Assembly: GCA_029990175.1 (NCBI GenBank)
Contig: JARKIP010000005.1
Span: 30,017,501 to 30,081,500, forward strand
DNA from: Petunia secreta
Taxonomy: Eukaryota > Streptophyta > Magnoliopsida > Solanales > Solanaceae
Direction: 5' to 3'
DNA: 64,000 nt
Both the position numbers and the translations under genes were made by a program. Of this stretch, positions 23,627 through 34,602 are shown piece by piece (positions within the stretch are counted from its first letter, which is position 1; the number at the start of each line of letters is the position of its first letter). The notes under the pieces were generated by a model that was given only the letters and a program-made list of their open reading frames with translations, made no database searches and had not been told where the DNA came from.

Positions 23627-24310
23627 GTCTGCATTTACTTATAAGTGAGTGAAACTACTATCTCTATTTTACAAGCAAATGACACAAAATTGTATAATTT
23701 TTCCCATATATAAAAAATCGAAAGTGATAATACGATCAAGAAAATCCGCCTGCATTTACTTATAAGTGAGTCAAACTACTATCTCTATTTCACAAGAAAA
23801 TGATTTGGTCTGTCTGCATTTACTTACAAGTGACCCAAACTACTATGTCTATTTTACAAGTAAATAACATCAAATTGCCATCACTTTGCCAATATAAAAA
23901 AATCGAAAGTAAATATAAATTCAAGACGATTTGTCAGCGTTTACTTACAAGTGAGTCAAACTACTATGTATATTTTACAAGCAAATAACATCAAATCGTC
24001 ATCACTTTGTCCATACATAAAAACTTAATGTAAAATAAACTCAAAACAATCGATCTGCATGTAAGTGAGCCAAAGTACTATTTCTATTTTACAAGTAAAC
24101 GACACCAAATTGTCACCACTTTACCCATATACAAAAGTTCAAAGTAAAAAGAAAATAAAGAAAATCCGTCTGCATTTACTTACAAGTGATCCCAACTACT
24201 CTGTTTATTTTATAAATAAATGATATCAAATCGTCATCACATTGCCCATACACAAAAATTCAAAGTAAAAATAAAACAAGAGCAATCCGACATCATTTTT
24301 CCATTCTTTT
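23627..24310. repeat. 120-bp degenerate tandem repeat, about six units
   Basis: TCTGCATTTACTTACAAGTGA-like sequence recurs near 23627, 23747, 23813, 23932, 24052 and 24167, each followed by ACTACTAT and TATTTTACAAG. Spacing is 115 to 122 bp except one shortened unit. Non-coding satellite-like array. Confidence 0.8.
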
Positions 24311-24851
24311 TCACAAATACATGAGCTCAATCACTTCCATTTACAATATAAAGATTTTTGACATGTTTATAGCATCTTCGAAATCTTCAACACCATGCAC
24401 TTGTTACAATAGAGTGGAAATTTTAGGATATTCGTGGTTACCATTTCCTGTAGCAAGCTATTACTAGAAGCTTGAATCGAAATAAAACTCTTTTACCATA
24501 CAAGGTGAAACTCCTTGTGCAACATGCTATTTTTCCAATTTTGGTGGAGTACGTAGCCTATAGACCCTAGCTAGACTAATGCATCGCATAAAATATAGAT
24601 ACCTACGACACTGTCATAGAATAATCCGAGCATCAAAGCTAGACATCATTTTTGGTTGATAAAACAAATAGATTATTAGAAGCTTGATTTGAAGTACAAC
24701 GTTGTTTGATTTCTGTGAACATGTTGTAGCTACCATGATCGGAAAATATTGAGGCTGACATAATTGGAATTTTTCGGCAATTGATTTCGGATGAGAGGTA
24801 GGGATACAAATGAAAGAGAAATGGGAATAGGAATTAGGGGTAGAAGTAAAA
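24311..24851. other. No recognised genes
   Basis: AT-rich flank between the 120-bp array and the E2 5' LTR. No coding, repeat or TIR signal was found. Confidence 0.4.
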
Positions 24852-25597
24852 ATGATTCGATCCGGATTAGCACACGAAGCCCTGGAGGATTCATAATTAA
24901 CATTAGGAGCTTTGAGTGTTTCAAAAGGACTTGGAAGCCAAGAATTAAGTCAAAGAACGGCCAAAACGGAAATGCAAACTTGTAGAATTTGGATGTCTAA
25001 GTACGCGATACCACAGAGCGCGTTCGTGGAGAAGGACTTAGAGAAAGAGGCGCAATCGAAAGAAGTCAGAGCGTGGTCGTGATGAAACTTCAAGTCACAT
25101 TCTGCGATCGCGAGGCCTCATGTGCGGTGGTGAATAGTGGCTGCAGTCGTGAAGACACAGAGCGCGATCGCGCTAAAGGGCGGCAAGGCCAGATTCCACA
25201 ATTTGCATTAGGGGCTATTTAGTCCATTCATCATTGTATTTAGTAGTTACTATAAATAGCTTAGTTGTAGGGTTTATTTATTAGCTAGTTTTTAATGGAT
25301 GAATGATGAACTCCTTGGTGAGTGTGTGTGGGTATTAATCCTTTGTCTTTTTTTTTTTTGGATCTCTTTTGAATATCTCAAGTGTGAATTAATTCTTGTA
25401 TGAGTTCAAGTTTCTTCTTCTCCCTTGGATTATAAAACTTTTTTTTGATTGTTAATTAGTAGGTCGAAGCTTGTGTCTTATATTTACAAGTTACATCTCT
25501 ACTTGTTCTCTACCCTTTCTTTCTTCAAATCTATCCCCTATTTCTTTTATCTTTAATTTGTGTATTTCAATTACAATTCAATTTTAGAATCATATCA
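24852..25597 (+). repeat. E2 5' LTR, about 746 bp
   Basis: It starts TGATTCGATCCGGATTAG and ends CATATCA. It is homologous to 38406-39073, sharing GGAGGATTCATAATYAACAT and ATTTAGTCCATTC. A TATAAATAG box at 25251-25259 is conserved at 39052-39060. Two bases after its end is a Met-type primer site. The exact left end is inferred from TG. Confidence 0.75.
25251..25259 (+). promoter_or_regulatory. TATA box of E2 LTR
   Basis: TATAAATAG matches the plant TATA consensus and is conserved in the E2 3' LTR at 39052. Confidence 0.55.
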
Positions 25598-25599
25598 TC

Positions 25600-25611
25600 T
25601 GGTATCAAAGC
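25600..25611 (+). other. E2 primer-binding site, initiator tRNA-Met type
   Basis: TGGTATCAAAGC differs at one base from TGGTATCAGAGC, the usual initiator-Met primer site, and lies two bases after the LTR. Confidence 0.75.
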
Positions 25612-27009
25612 TCGGATCAGTATTTGTTCCTACAAACACTATCTAGGTTTTGATTTTCTTTATCGAAAATCACAAAAAAATAGAAAATTAAAAAAATTTC
25701 AAAACATAAAAAAAAAAAAAAGTTCACAGGTCACTGTTTGCGCTCGAGTTATTGAAAATCTGTCTTGGTTTCATTGTTTTGGATTATGAATATCAAAATC
25801 TGATTGTCCATGGTCGTTTATGCTAGCTGGGGTTTCTAAACGAGAAGACTCAAAACAAATTTTTGCGGATCTTTGAACAAAGTTTTGATTTAGAAAGGTG
25901 TTTGTTAGCTTAATGTTAAAACTCCAACAGTTTCTTGTTGAATCTAGTTGTTAGTAGCCAAAGATCAATTTTTAAGGTTTAAGAAGCTAAAGAACACAAA
26001 TGGGTTATGATAATATCTTGAGTTTTTCACAAAATTGATGTTTGAGGTTTGATCCTTATGTTATTTAGAGATTGTGATTGTATTTTTAACAATTTTGGAG
26101 GAACTTTGGATGAGGGCTTTGGATCAAATCCAAAGCAAAACAAGAACATTGTTGAAGCCACTAAGACACCTTCATATTTCTAAGTAGAATTCGACAAGGC
26201 ACGATCCCGACCATTTTTTAGCATTAGCAAACTTGGATTGCAGATTGGTACACTCAAACACGAAATGCAAAATTCTGAGAACATTGCAACATCAACTAAA
26301 TTTGTCTTGAACGTGAAGGGGTGCTAAACTGTGCATAATCGGATCAACTTAGTGAGCATTTCCTAGTTCTTTAAGTAAAGTAATCCTAAGACGCTTATCA
26401 AAATCTTGATGGAACTTTGGGACTATTGGCAGCTGCTGAAAAGAAATCGTGAAGAGAACTCACGTAGAAGACAATGAATAGTAAACTGCTAAGAATTTGA
26501 TTTTTAGAAATGGCCACATTGAGTGTTGAACTTGAACAACTAGCCGTTTTTGTGTAGTGAACTCTTTGCTGCCCCACTCTTTTCATATTTATTTCTTATC
26601 TAGATTATATTAGTATTAGTTCTACTTGTGTTAGTCTAGTTAATTTGTGTCCGTATTTTCATTTTGTGTTAGTTTATTATGTATTTTTCTCTTTTAGTTT
26701 TGTTGTGTATTTACTTGTTTCCTACTCCGTTAGTGTGTCTTTGTCTGTTTCTTTTCTGTCAGATAAATTCTATTCCGAATCGATACTTGGATATTTGCGT
26801 TGAGGATTTGAGATTGTAGAACTTTGAAAAGACTAATGGAACCTTTGTGTGAAAAAGTCATGAATGGTGTGATCATTAGAGTGTGGTCATTAAAGCTATT
26901 GACCTTGAGTGTATACACAAGTGAAATGAAAACTGAGTGCTTATATATTTGAGTGATACACATGAGGGAGTGAATTTATGAGGTTCTTTTTCTCTTTATT
27001 GTTGTGATT
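25612..27009 (+). other. E2 leader, non-coding
   Basis: AT-rich sequence between primer site and gag-like frame. A poly-A run lies at 25707-25721. A minus-strand open frame at 26398-26586 has no support. Confidence 0.5.
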
Positions 27010-27600
27010 ATGTCTTCGAATAATTATTTTAGAGGTTGTGACTCCTACGATGATGGTAAGAGTTTCTATGATGATTGGGGGGACTATGGGTTTTATGGTG
27101 ATGAAGCGAGTTACAATGATGATTATGGAGCTTATGAAGACAATGAAGCTTATGGAGAATAATGTGGAGATGAATAACTCTTATGCTTCTAGTCATGAAG
27201 TTAAAGACAGTAACGCTTCAAGGTACAATGTTCTTACTTACTGTTCTTGTGAAGAACATCAAAATAGTGATATAGAGAGCATTGATGATGAAGTTTATCA
27301 TAGAGATTGTTCATTTGCATCTTCTCTTTGTGTTTCCAAAATTAAACAAGAGAGTAGTACTGGTGTTTTTATTGCTCCTAGAAGTTATTCCATGAGAAAA
27401 AGAAAACTTGCATATTCTACTTGTGCTAAAATGTTCAATACTTCTAATTCTTATGTGAGATGAAATTTGAGGCATAAAGTGAGAAAAAGTAAAACTTGTG
27501 CTACAAATGGTTTGTCTTGGTCTAACAATGCTTTGAGAAATTTGGTTAAAGGAGATCATCTTGTTGACAACCATGAATGTGATGAAATATTTATGCATTA
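27010..27600 (+). pseudogene. E2 gag-like gene, decayed
   Basis: An ATG at 27010 starts a Tyr/Asp/Gly-rich N-terminus (YDDWGDYGFYGDEASYNDDY) that stops after about 47 codons. A one-base shift continues it as NNSYASSHEV ... SRYNVLTYCSCEEHQ ... SSLCVSKIK, to a TGA at 27461. Beyond that stop the frame still resembles the E3 protein (ATNGLSWSNNALRNL against ATKGLSFSNNVVRGL). E3 encodes the same protein type on the other strand (32796-33683), so the two elements are related. Function is unknown; the position fits gag. Confidence 0.6.
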
Positions 27601-28282
27601 ACCTTGTAAAGAAAGAAATTTTCTATACAAATTCTAGGATTGGGTAATACATTTGTGTTATGACAATTGATGATAGAAGCTGTTCTAATATTTCAAGTGT
27701 TTTCATGGTAGAGCAATTAAATTTGAAAATTTGTAGACATTCCTTTTCCAATAAATGGCCTTGGTTGAATGAAAATTGGGTTTGTGGAAATTACAGAACA
27801 AGTGTGAGTAAAGTTCAAGATTGACAATTATCAAAATAAAGTGCTATGTGATGTGATGCTAATGAAAGTTTGTCACTTGTTAGGGGAATAATGGAAGATT
27901 TCTAGATATGCTAAGTATATTGACTAGTTGGGAAAGTTTGCTCTTACTTTAAGAGGCCAATTTATTCTTAAATACTTTACTCCATTGAGGTTCAAAGAAG
28001 GATACTTGAGAATATTAGAATCGGCATGAAAGGCAAAGGCAAAGGCAAAGGGCTTTAGGGAAAAGTTGGGTGAAAATTCTCAAGATGACAAGTTGAAAGT
28101 TGAGGTGAAGAGTCATCCTGTTCCTTCTAAGGGATTCTTAGAGCATGTCCTAATTTAAATGAGCTTGAGAGAGTGAAAAATTAGATGAGTAAAGGAGTGA
28201 CAAGTGGAAACTCAAGAGTAAAAAATGAGAGCTTGAATTGAGCGAAGTGAGTGAGTTGTCACAAAAAAAAAAAAAAAAAAAA

Positions 28283-28324
<42 letters not shown>

Positions 28325-28660
28325 CTGTGAAGAAAAGATGAGAGAAAAGAAAAAGGAAAAATAGAAGAGGGAGGGTGAGGATTTTCCTTATTCTAATGAT
28401 TCTAACCTTTCTTCTTTTTCTAATTATTTTGTGTCTTTTGAAGAAGCTTTTGGAGATGATCATGGAGACTCTTTCTGTGAAAAAGTTCCAACCTTAGAAG
28501 AAAAAGAAGCCGAGGTAAACTTTCTCAAGTAAGCAGTGAGCTTCACTGTACAAGAACAATGTAAGGGAAGTACTTTAGAAGGGCTTCAAGGTAAAAGAGC
28601 TTAACCTATTATCTTTTTTTCTTTAACTAAATATTATGAATGTTTGAGTTTAGGTAATTG
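27601..28660 (+). other. E2 interior, eroded
   Basis: No continuous frame. A poly-A run (28261-28282) is followed by a (GA)n tract (28284-28321). A minus-strand open frame over this is low-complexity. Some stretches, such as AAAGGCAAAGGCAAAG near 28031, suggest former coding. Confidence 0.4.
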
Positions 28661-28665
28661 TCAAA

Positions 28666-29415
28666 GTGGTGTTTGAGCTTAGTAGTTCTTTATCTTGTGA
28701 AAATAGTCAAAGTGAAAGTTGTGAGCATGCACTTGCCGGACATACTTGTGAAAGAAAAATTGATACTTATTGTGCGTGTGAATTGTTCCATGCTAGTGAT
28801 CTGCAAATGGTTGATATTGAACAAAATGATTTGTGTTATGACACCTAACCTTTTTTTTTTTTAAATATGAAAATGAATTGTTGTATTTTGATGTAATAAC
28901 ATTTGATAGCATTCTTGATTGTGGTGGTAGTTTGTATCAAGTTGAAAATAGTGTTGGAATGGAAGGTGTGCACTTTCTTAAAGGGAGTGAAATAGTTGAT
29001 GAATTGTCTTTGCGTGAAATTGAATTAGCTTCTTTTGTGGTTAAAATTTGTGAATCTTGTTATGAGTTGTTAAGTGAGTGTACGCTTGAAAAATTAATCA
29101 TTCTATGATTTGCCCTAATTTTGATCTTATGCTAGATAGAGATTCTAATTTGGAAAGTGAGCTCGAGTGTGTGGACACCATTGATGATGTTGCTTCGATT
29201 AACACTTGTGCTATTGAAAGGTTTACAGTTGATGATACCTTTGATTCAAAACATAAAGAATGCGTGCTTTTTGCAAATATCTCAAAAGTTGAAGAATGTT
29301 CCTTAAAGAAGGAGGGAGGCACCAGTGATTATAGTGGTAAATCAACTGATGCTAGTATTAGTGTCCATTTATTTACTTGCTATATTCTTAGTTTTAAACA
29401 TACATTTGAAGTAGA
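28666..29415 (+). pseudogene. E2 Cys/Glu-rich coding remnant, cut by E3
   Basis: Three open pieces in shifting frames read as an acidic, Cys- and Ser-rich protein: 28666-28848 (ELSSSLSCENSQSESCEHA), 28878-29108 (FDSILDCGGSLYQVENSVG), and 29105 onward (LESELECVDTIDDVASINT). The last is interrupted by E3 at 29421. I do not recognise a catalytic domain. The acidic character and position match the acidic tail ORF in E3 (30772-31509), including GG-type motifs (DNGGLLCRSE, NRGGELYETT). Confidence 0.4.
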
Positions 29416-29420
29416 CTTTG
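29416..29420. repeat. Target site duplication of E3, left copy
   Basis: CTTTG immediately precedes TGATACGGGG. The same five bases follow the outermost LTR unit at 38096-38100. Confidence 0.8.
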
Positions 29421-30279
29421 TGATACGGGGTAAAAACATACGGAAGCAATAAAGTAGCAGAAGCTAAAGATAAACACGATAACAAGAAAATTCGAGACTA
29501 GGAAGAACAGAAATAGAAGAAAGAATGGATAAAACAATTCACAACATGAATTGATTATCCAAAAGGGAGAATGAAATTCGAATCTTACAATGATTTCATA
29601 CTAGGTGATGAATCTCCATAGGTTCCAAGCAATGAGATACACGAAGCTTCAAGCTTCAACTAGAAAGGCAAAGCCTCTTCTATGTTCTATTTTTCAATGT
29701 CAAATTCTAACTTCCCAAATGAAATGACTAAGTGTGTTGTTTATAGGTGTTCCACACTTCTAAATGACAGGTCTAAAAAGCCCTCAAATTGGGTTAAAAC
29801 ACTAAAGGCCACATAGGGCTAATATAGAAAATACATACAAAAACTAATAGAATTCTCGTCTTGAAAATACAGGAGTAGGCGCCCTGCCTGGTATAGTAGG
29901 CGGTCCGCCTGAACTGGAAGTGCAGAGAATGGGCAGTTCGCCCTTCTGCAGAGGCGGTCTGCCTCAAGCAAGGTCCAGAGAGTGCATCATTGGGTAGGCG
30001 GTCCGCCTGGTATTGTGGGCAGTCTGCCTGTTTCTGTGGCGTTCAAAGCGCTCAAGTGAAAGCTCTTCAAGTCTTCCCCGAAGACTCAAACTTCAAAGCT
30101 CTTCCAAACCAAGTGTGGGTGAGCATTTTGGATCTCTTTAGCTTGACTCCGAGCAAATGATCTTGAGACAACTTAGATTGCATCATCTTCCCTCTTGAAG
30201 CTCTTGATCTCGCATCCCATTTTTCCTTCAAGCTCGGCTTTTGTTGGTTGGTGCTTTTGGCTCAATTTGCCCCGTATCA
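29421..30279 (-). repeat. E3 3' LTR, 859 bp
   Basis: Ends are complementary: TGATACGGGG at 29421 and CCCCGTATCA to 30279. It matches 34603-35451 throughout. It carries six 13-bp palindromic motifs starting at 29877, 29898, 29931, 29952, 29996 and 30017. A TATAAAC box on the minus strand lies at 29740-29746. Confidence 0.85.
29877..30029. repeat. Cluster of six 13-bp palindromes in three 21-bp-spaced pairs
   Basis: The consensus is AGGCGG-T-CCGCCT. Starts are 29877/29898, 29931/29952 and 29996/30017, and each pair is exactly 21 bp apart. The same layout is kept at 35049/35070, 35103/35124 and 35168/35189 in another LTR copy. Confidence 0.75.
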
Positions 30280-30292
30280 TCCTCTTCTTTTT
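30280..30292 (-). other. E3 polypurine tract
   Basis: On the minus strand AAAAAGAAGAGGA directly precedes the 3' LTR start TGATACGGGG. Confidence 0.75.
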
Positions 30293-30474
30293 GAAGGGAT
30301 TTTATCCTCGAAATCAAACCATCAAAACCTACCAGCAATGACAAACACAAACAAACTTCCTACTACGAGAGTAGGTTAGTGCAAATTGTGTGAAAAACAC
30401 ACTCTTGTGGCAGAGCCAAACTTCAATAACAATTAAAATACTTATGTCTCCAAAGAAAACAACAAGTATTTGAC

Positions 30475-32142
30475 TCAACAAGAAAGTGCACTCAACACAG
30501 GAACAAGCAAAGAGATCAATAAGACATGGAACATGAAAGATATAACAATTAAATTCCCTTTGACCCCTAAGCTTATGATCAGCACACCAAGCCTTAATAA
30601 AATATCATCATAATATGTCACATTGGCTTTGGCATGCTCAATACCTAAGGTGTGATCAACATATAGAATGGAGTAAGCAAAATAGTTCACCCTATAACTA
30701 GCATCAATTACTCCACTCCCCTTCTTAGAAGCACTCTTACTCACACCAAGAGGTACCTCCCCACCTCCACATTATTCCCCAAGACAATCCTCCTCACTAG
30801 ATAAACTCCTAAGGAAGGTCCTCATAATAGCTTCTTCATCATTATAGCCCACACAATCAAGATTAGGACTACTAGAAGATGGACCATCACAATCAAGACC
30901 AAGGTCTTTAATCTCACTTGGAGTTTCAAACAATGGATTGTCAATAGAATTGAGCTTTCCAATCCATGGATGTTCCAACTCATTTCCTACTGTAGTTTCA
31001 TACAACTCACCACCTCTATTGAAGATGCCATCAAACAAAGGATTAGTATAGGCATACTTCTCAAGGTCACCAACTAACAAGGGTGAAGTGTCAAAACTAG
31101 AGCCAATATCCACACTTGAAGAATCATCAAAGATAATGCTATCCATCTCATTCACTAGAGATTCCACAAGGTCATGATTATCCTCACTACGACACAAGAG
31201 ACCACCATTATCAAATAAACCATCAAAGGGAAGAATAGGATATTTATTTAACTCATCTTTTCCTCTATCAAATATGGGTGCTGTGTCATAACAAGGTTCA
31301 CAAACAAGGTCAACAATAATTTCTTCACTAAAGAGAGGTTCATTGAATACCGGGCTTACATCATTGAATATCTTTTCTCTTTTGTTTATAGGACTTCTTG
31401 AATGCACTCTTTCTATCATAAGATTTCTCCTCAATGGTGTCCCACTATTTCTCATAATCGTGGACTTTCTTGCTTGTACTTGTTCTTTCTTAGGAAGGAG
31501 GGTTTGCAACTTTCCTTGTACTTTAACATGATAGACGCCAAGGACCTAGTCATACTTGTAGTACCTTTGGTGAAGCCAAGGTCTCCCCAATATGACATGA
31601 CATCCCTCTATAGGACCCACTTTACACTCAACTTCTTCTTCATAGTTCCTTTGCGAAACAACTACCCGGATTACTCCATCAACATAAGGTATTCCCAACC
31701 TTCTCATCACAAGAGGACTAATCCAACTTGCTTCACCTTCATCAACTTGAAGCACATACCCACGATTCTCATTAAGACTCACTATGAATTGACACCATTC
31801 TCTTCTTCCTAGCTCATCGTAGTAATGTCCCTTAAACTTCCCATCAATAGTAGTCTTACTTGATACACTACCATAAGATGTGTACTTCCTTATTTCTCCA
31901 CTACTAGCAATACCACTATAGTAGTTTCCACTTCCCATTACCCTTCCAACATCACTAACATAATTGAAAGTCCAGGAAGGAGTCTCATACCTTGTTGCAA
32001 CATCACGAGTTTGGTTGCTCTCCTCAAGGTATCTATACGACCTTCTCCTAGTTGTAGGAGTATGGTAAAAACTCTCATCCTCCAATCCATCCTCATATCC
32101 ATCCAAACCTCCCTTATGGCTCCTTATACATACAAGAGACAT
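30475..32142 (-). pseudogene. E3 protease-like and acidic tail frame
   Basis: The minus-strand frame from 32142 contains an eroded aspartic-protease-like part: ISPLVMRRLGIP, then VVVSQRNYEEEVECKV, then CHVILGRPWLH. This matches the C-terminal half of plant retroelement proteases (the GRPW box). The catalytic DSG/DTG is not visible. A TAG at 31546-31548 interrupts. The same frame continues to 30772 as an acidic, Asp/Ser-rich stretch with no known domain. A further minus-strand open piece at 30475-30744 has no recognisable domain. The frame shares SDVGRVMGSG wording with the second copy at 32796-33278, so part of the gene is duplicated. Confidence 0.5.
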
Positions 32143-32256
32143 GATAAGAAAGCAAACGGTTAGTGCATAACAACCTCACTTTCTCTCCCTCAATTTTGGT
32201 GGTGGCGCTCAAAACTCTTTTAGGATTCACACTCCCAAACCCCCACCCCAAACATG

Positions 32257-32425
32257 AATTATTATCCAAGAGGGAGGAAGGAAACTCGAACCTAATTCAA
32301 GGATTCATACTAGGCTGAACTCCACAAGGTTCCAAGCCAAGAGATACATTGAAGCTTCAAGCTTCTACAAGAAGGCCTTGCCTCTCTCAATTGTTCTGTT
32401 CTCAAATTCAAGCTAGCTTGCTCCT
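32257..32425 (-). repeat. LTR fragment inside E3
   Basis: AACATGAATTATTATCCAAG followed by TTCATACTAGG, GGTTCCAAGCC and GAAGCTTCAAGCTTC matches bases about 150 to 320 of the E3 LTR in the same orientation. It lies between two protease-like copies, so E3 is a chimera or contains part of a second related element. Confidence 0.7.
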
Positions 32426-32470
32426 TTGAATAGCCAACGAATGTGCATTAGTAGGCAACTTGTCTCTTGC

Positions 32471-33683
32471 CTAGTAAGGTGTAAAGTCATAGACCTTTTC
32501 ACCCATGCCCACATGATACGCATCATTCATAACATTATATCGCACTCTCTTGTAATGCAACCATGGCTCCCCTAGCCATATGTCAATATGCTGCATAGGA
32601 TATACATCACACCAAACATAACCCTTATAATTCTTATGATATATGAGCACCCGAGCTTCCTTTGAAACCCACACTCCATTATACTCATAAGGATGTTCTA
32701 GCTCCTGACATGGTATCCTAACCTATCAAACAAAGAGGTGCTAATGCAATTGGTATCGGTCTCCCCAATTTTGAGCAATTTTCCCTCATACCCATTTACT
32801 CAACAACGAACCTATGCCTACCCAAGCTTTGTAGATTTACATCCAAGCAAGAACTTGAATGCCTAAGAGTAGCAACATCATCAACTTGGGTCTCCCTTAT
32901 CCCTTCTCTCCTAACAATATTGCTAGAGTAACTTCCACTTCCCGTCACTCGTCCAACATTAGAGGTGTTGTTGAAAGTCGAGGAAAGAGTCTCACCATGG
33001 AACCCAAAAGAACCTCTTGTCTTGGTTCCATAGCCAGTAGCACTACTTCTACCACAACTATCCAAGCCCCGCACGACATTGTTAGAAAAAGACAAACCTT
33101 TTGTAGCAAAAGCAACATTTTTTCCCACTATAGGCATCAAATTGCCCTTCGCATGGGAATTAGGAGCGTTGAACTCTTTAGCACAAATAGAAGATGAATA
33201 CTTCCCTTTCCCCATGTAACTACCACCACTTCTTCCCAAACCAATGGAAAGACCACCACTACTCCCTTGTATATGCATAAAAAAACCAAGAGAAGATGCA
33301 AATGAACAAGTTCTATAATTAACTTTATCATAAATTCTCTCTATGTCACTATCTATATTTTCAAGTTCATCACAAGAAGAGTAAGTATGAACATTGTACC
33401 TTGAAGCGTCACCGTCTTATTCTTCTTGATTAGAAGCATAAGAATTTTCACATTCATCTCCATAAGCCTCATAGTCCTCATTAGCCTCTTGATCATCATA
33501 CTGACCCGCTTCATAACCATAGGAGCCATGGATTCCCGAATCATCATAGCAAAGCCCATCATCATCAACATAAGAACCATAGTCTCCATCATCATCATAG
33601 TAACTCGCATCATCTCCACATGAGTCATAACCTCCACAATCATCATCCGACATAGTTGTAGCAATAAAAGATAAGGACCTCAC
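32471..33683 (-). pseudogene. E3 gag-like frame and first protease-like copy
   Basis: The minus-strand frame from 33683 begins with a Tyr/Asp/Gly-rich N-terminus (SYYDDDGDYGSYVDDDG), has a TAA at 33417-33419, and continues in the same frame to 32796 with a Gly/Ser-rich part. That part includes ICAKEFNAPNSHAKGN and NTSNVGRVTGSGSYSSN. A separate piece, 32471-32674, reads CDVYPMQHIDIWLGEPWLH, another GRPW-type protease tail. The N-terminus is the counterpart of E2's frame at 27010. No zinc knuckle is seen. Function is unknown beyond the gag-like position. Confidence 0.5.
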
Positions 33684-34587
33684 AAATTCACTCCTTCACG
33701 TGTATCACTAAATATATAAACACTCAAGGTCAAGGCCTTAATCTCTTAGGAACTATGGTGGTAAGATCACCAACTAATATGTCCGGTATTAGTTCGGAAT
33801 GGAGTTAATGAGACTCTATAGACTGATAGCTATTTAAGTGAGCACTTGAAGCCAAAGAATTTTTCTATGAATCTTCTTGGAATCAAGTTTCCAATTCGCA
33901 TGAGTTAGCCTAATACGCTCATGAGTTAGTGTTAATGGAGTAGGACAATTACCCAAAAAACACTAACCAAGAAGCACGAAGGCAAAGAACAAGCGAAAAC
34001 CTATGAAACGAACTACCTGGACAACCCTTCAGGAGTGGGCACCCCATCTCTGCAGAGTGGGTGGTCCGCCCTGTTAAAAATCCAGAGAGCTGTTTTAGAG
34101 TAGGCGGTCCGCCTGCTGCAACTTCGTACAGCTTCGCAAAATGTGTTTTGGTCCGTTTTGCACCCAAATTTCCAATGTTTTCAACTTGTTTTTCAAATCA
34201 ATAGGTACCCAAAGCTGTTTGCAATGAATATAAACAATCCCCAATAGTTTTACACTCAAACAAAAAAACAAGAAGTTGGATTCTTGATTTTGAAGCAAAT
34301 TTTTCTAAGGTTTTCGAAAATTGGGATTTTGAATATTCAAATTTTGATTCACAATACCAAATCACAATTTTGTGGTACCAAAAGAATGAAAATACGATAT
34401 AGAACAATCTCCAATGATTTTCAATGAACAGGGAATCAAATCCGACAAGTTCTATGAATTTTTTGTAATTTTCGATTTTTTCTTTTTTTGTTTCTTTTTC
34501 TATACCAAGAACAACAAGAACAATAAAACAAAAAACACAAAGATAAAATGGAACAACCGAGGGTTTGTAGAAACAAAACCTAGCCGC
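33684..34587 (-). other. E3 leader
   Basis: Sequence between primer site and gag-like frame, non-coding. It carries palindromic motifs at 34059-34071 and 34101-34113, 42 bp apart. Homologous short pieces of this leader form the linkers in the LTR array. A long minus-strand open frame at 34198-34734 crosses the primer site and LTR edge and is not accepted. Confidence 0.6.
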
Positions 34588-34599
34588 GCTCTGATACCA
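34588..34599 (-). other. E3 primer-binding site, initiator tRNA-Met type
   Basis: The minus strand reads TGGTATCAGAGC, an exact match to the usual plant Met-type site, three bases after the LTR end. Confidence 0.85.
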
Positions 34600-34602
34600 A
34601 AC

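Noticed and set aside
28212..28463. 83-codon minus-strand frame with Leu-Ser repeat
   Set aside because: It is a (GA)n tract plus poly-A read in reverse.
29877..30029. CRISPR-like look of regularly spaced palindromes
   Set aside because: Spacers are not unique (they recur in every LTR copy), the units are 13 bp, and the context is a plant retroelement.
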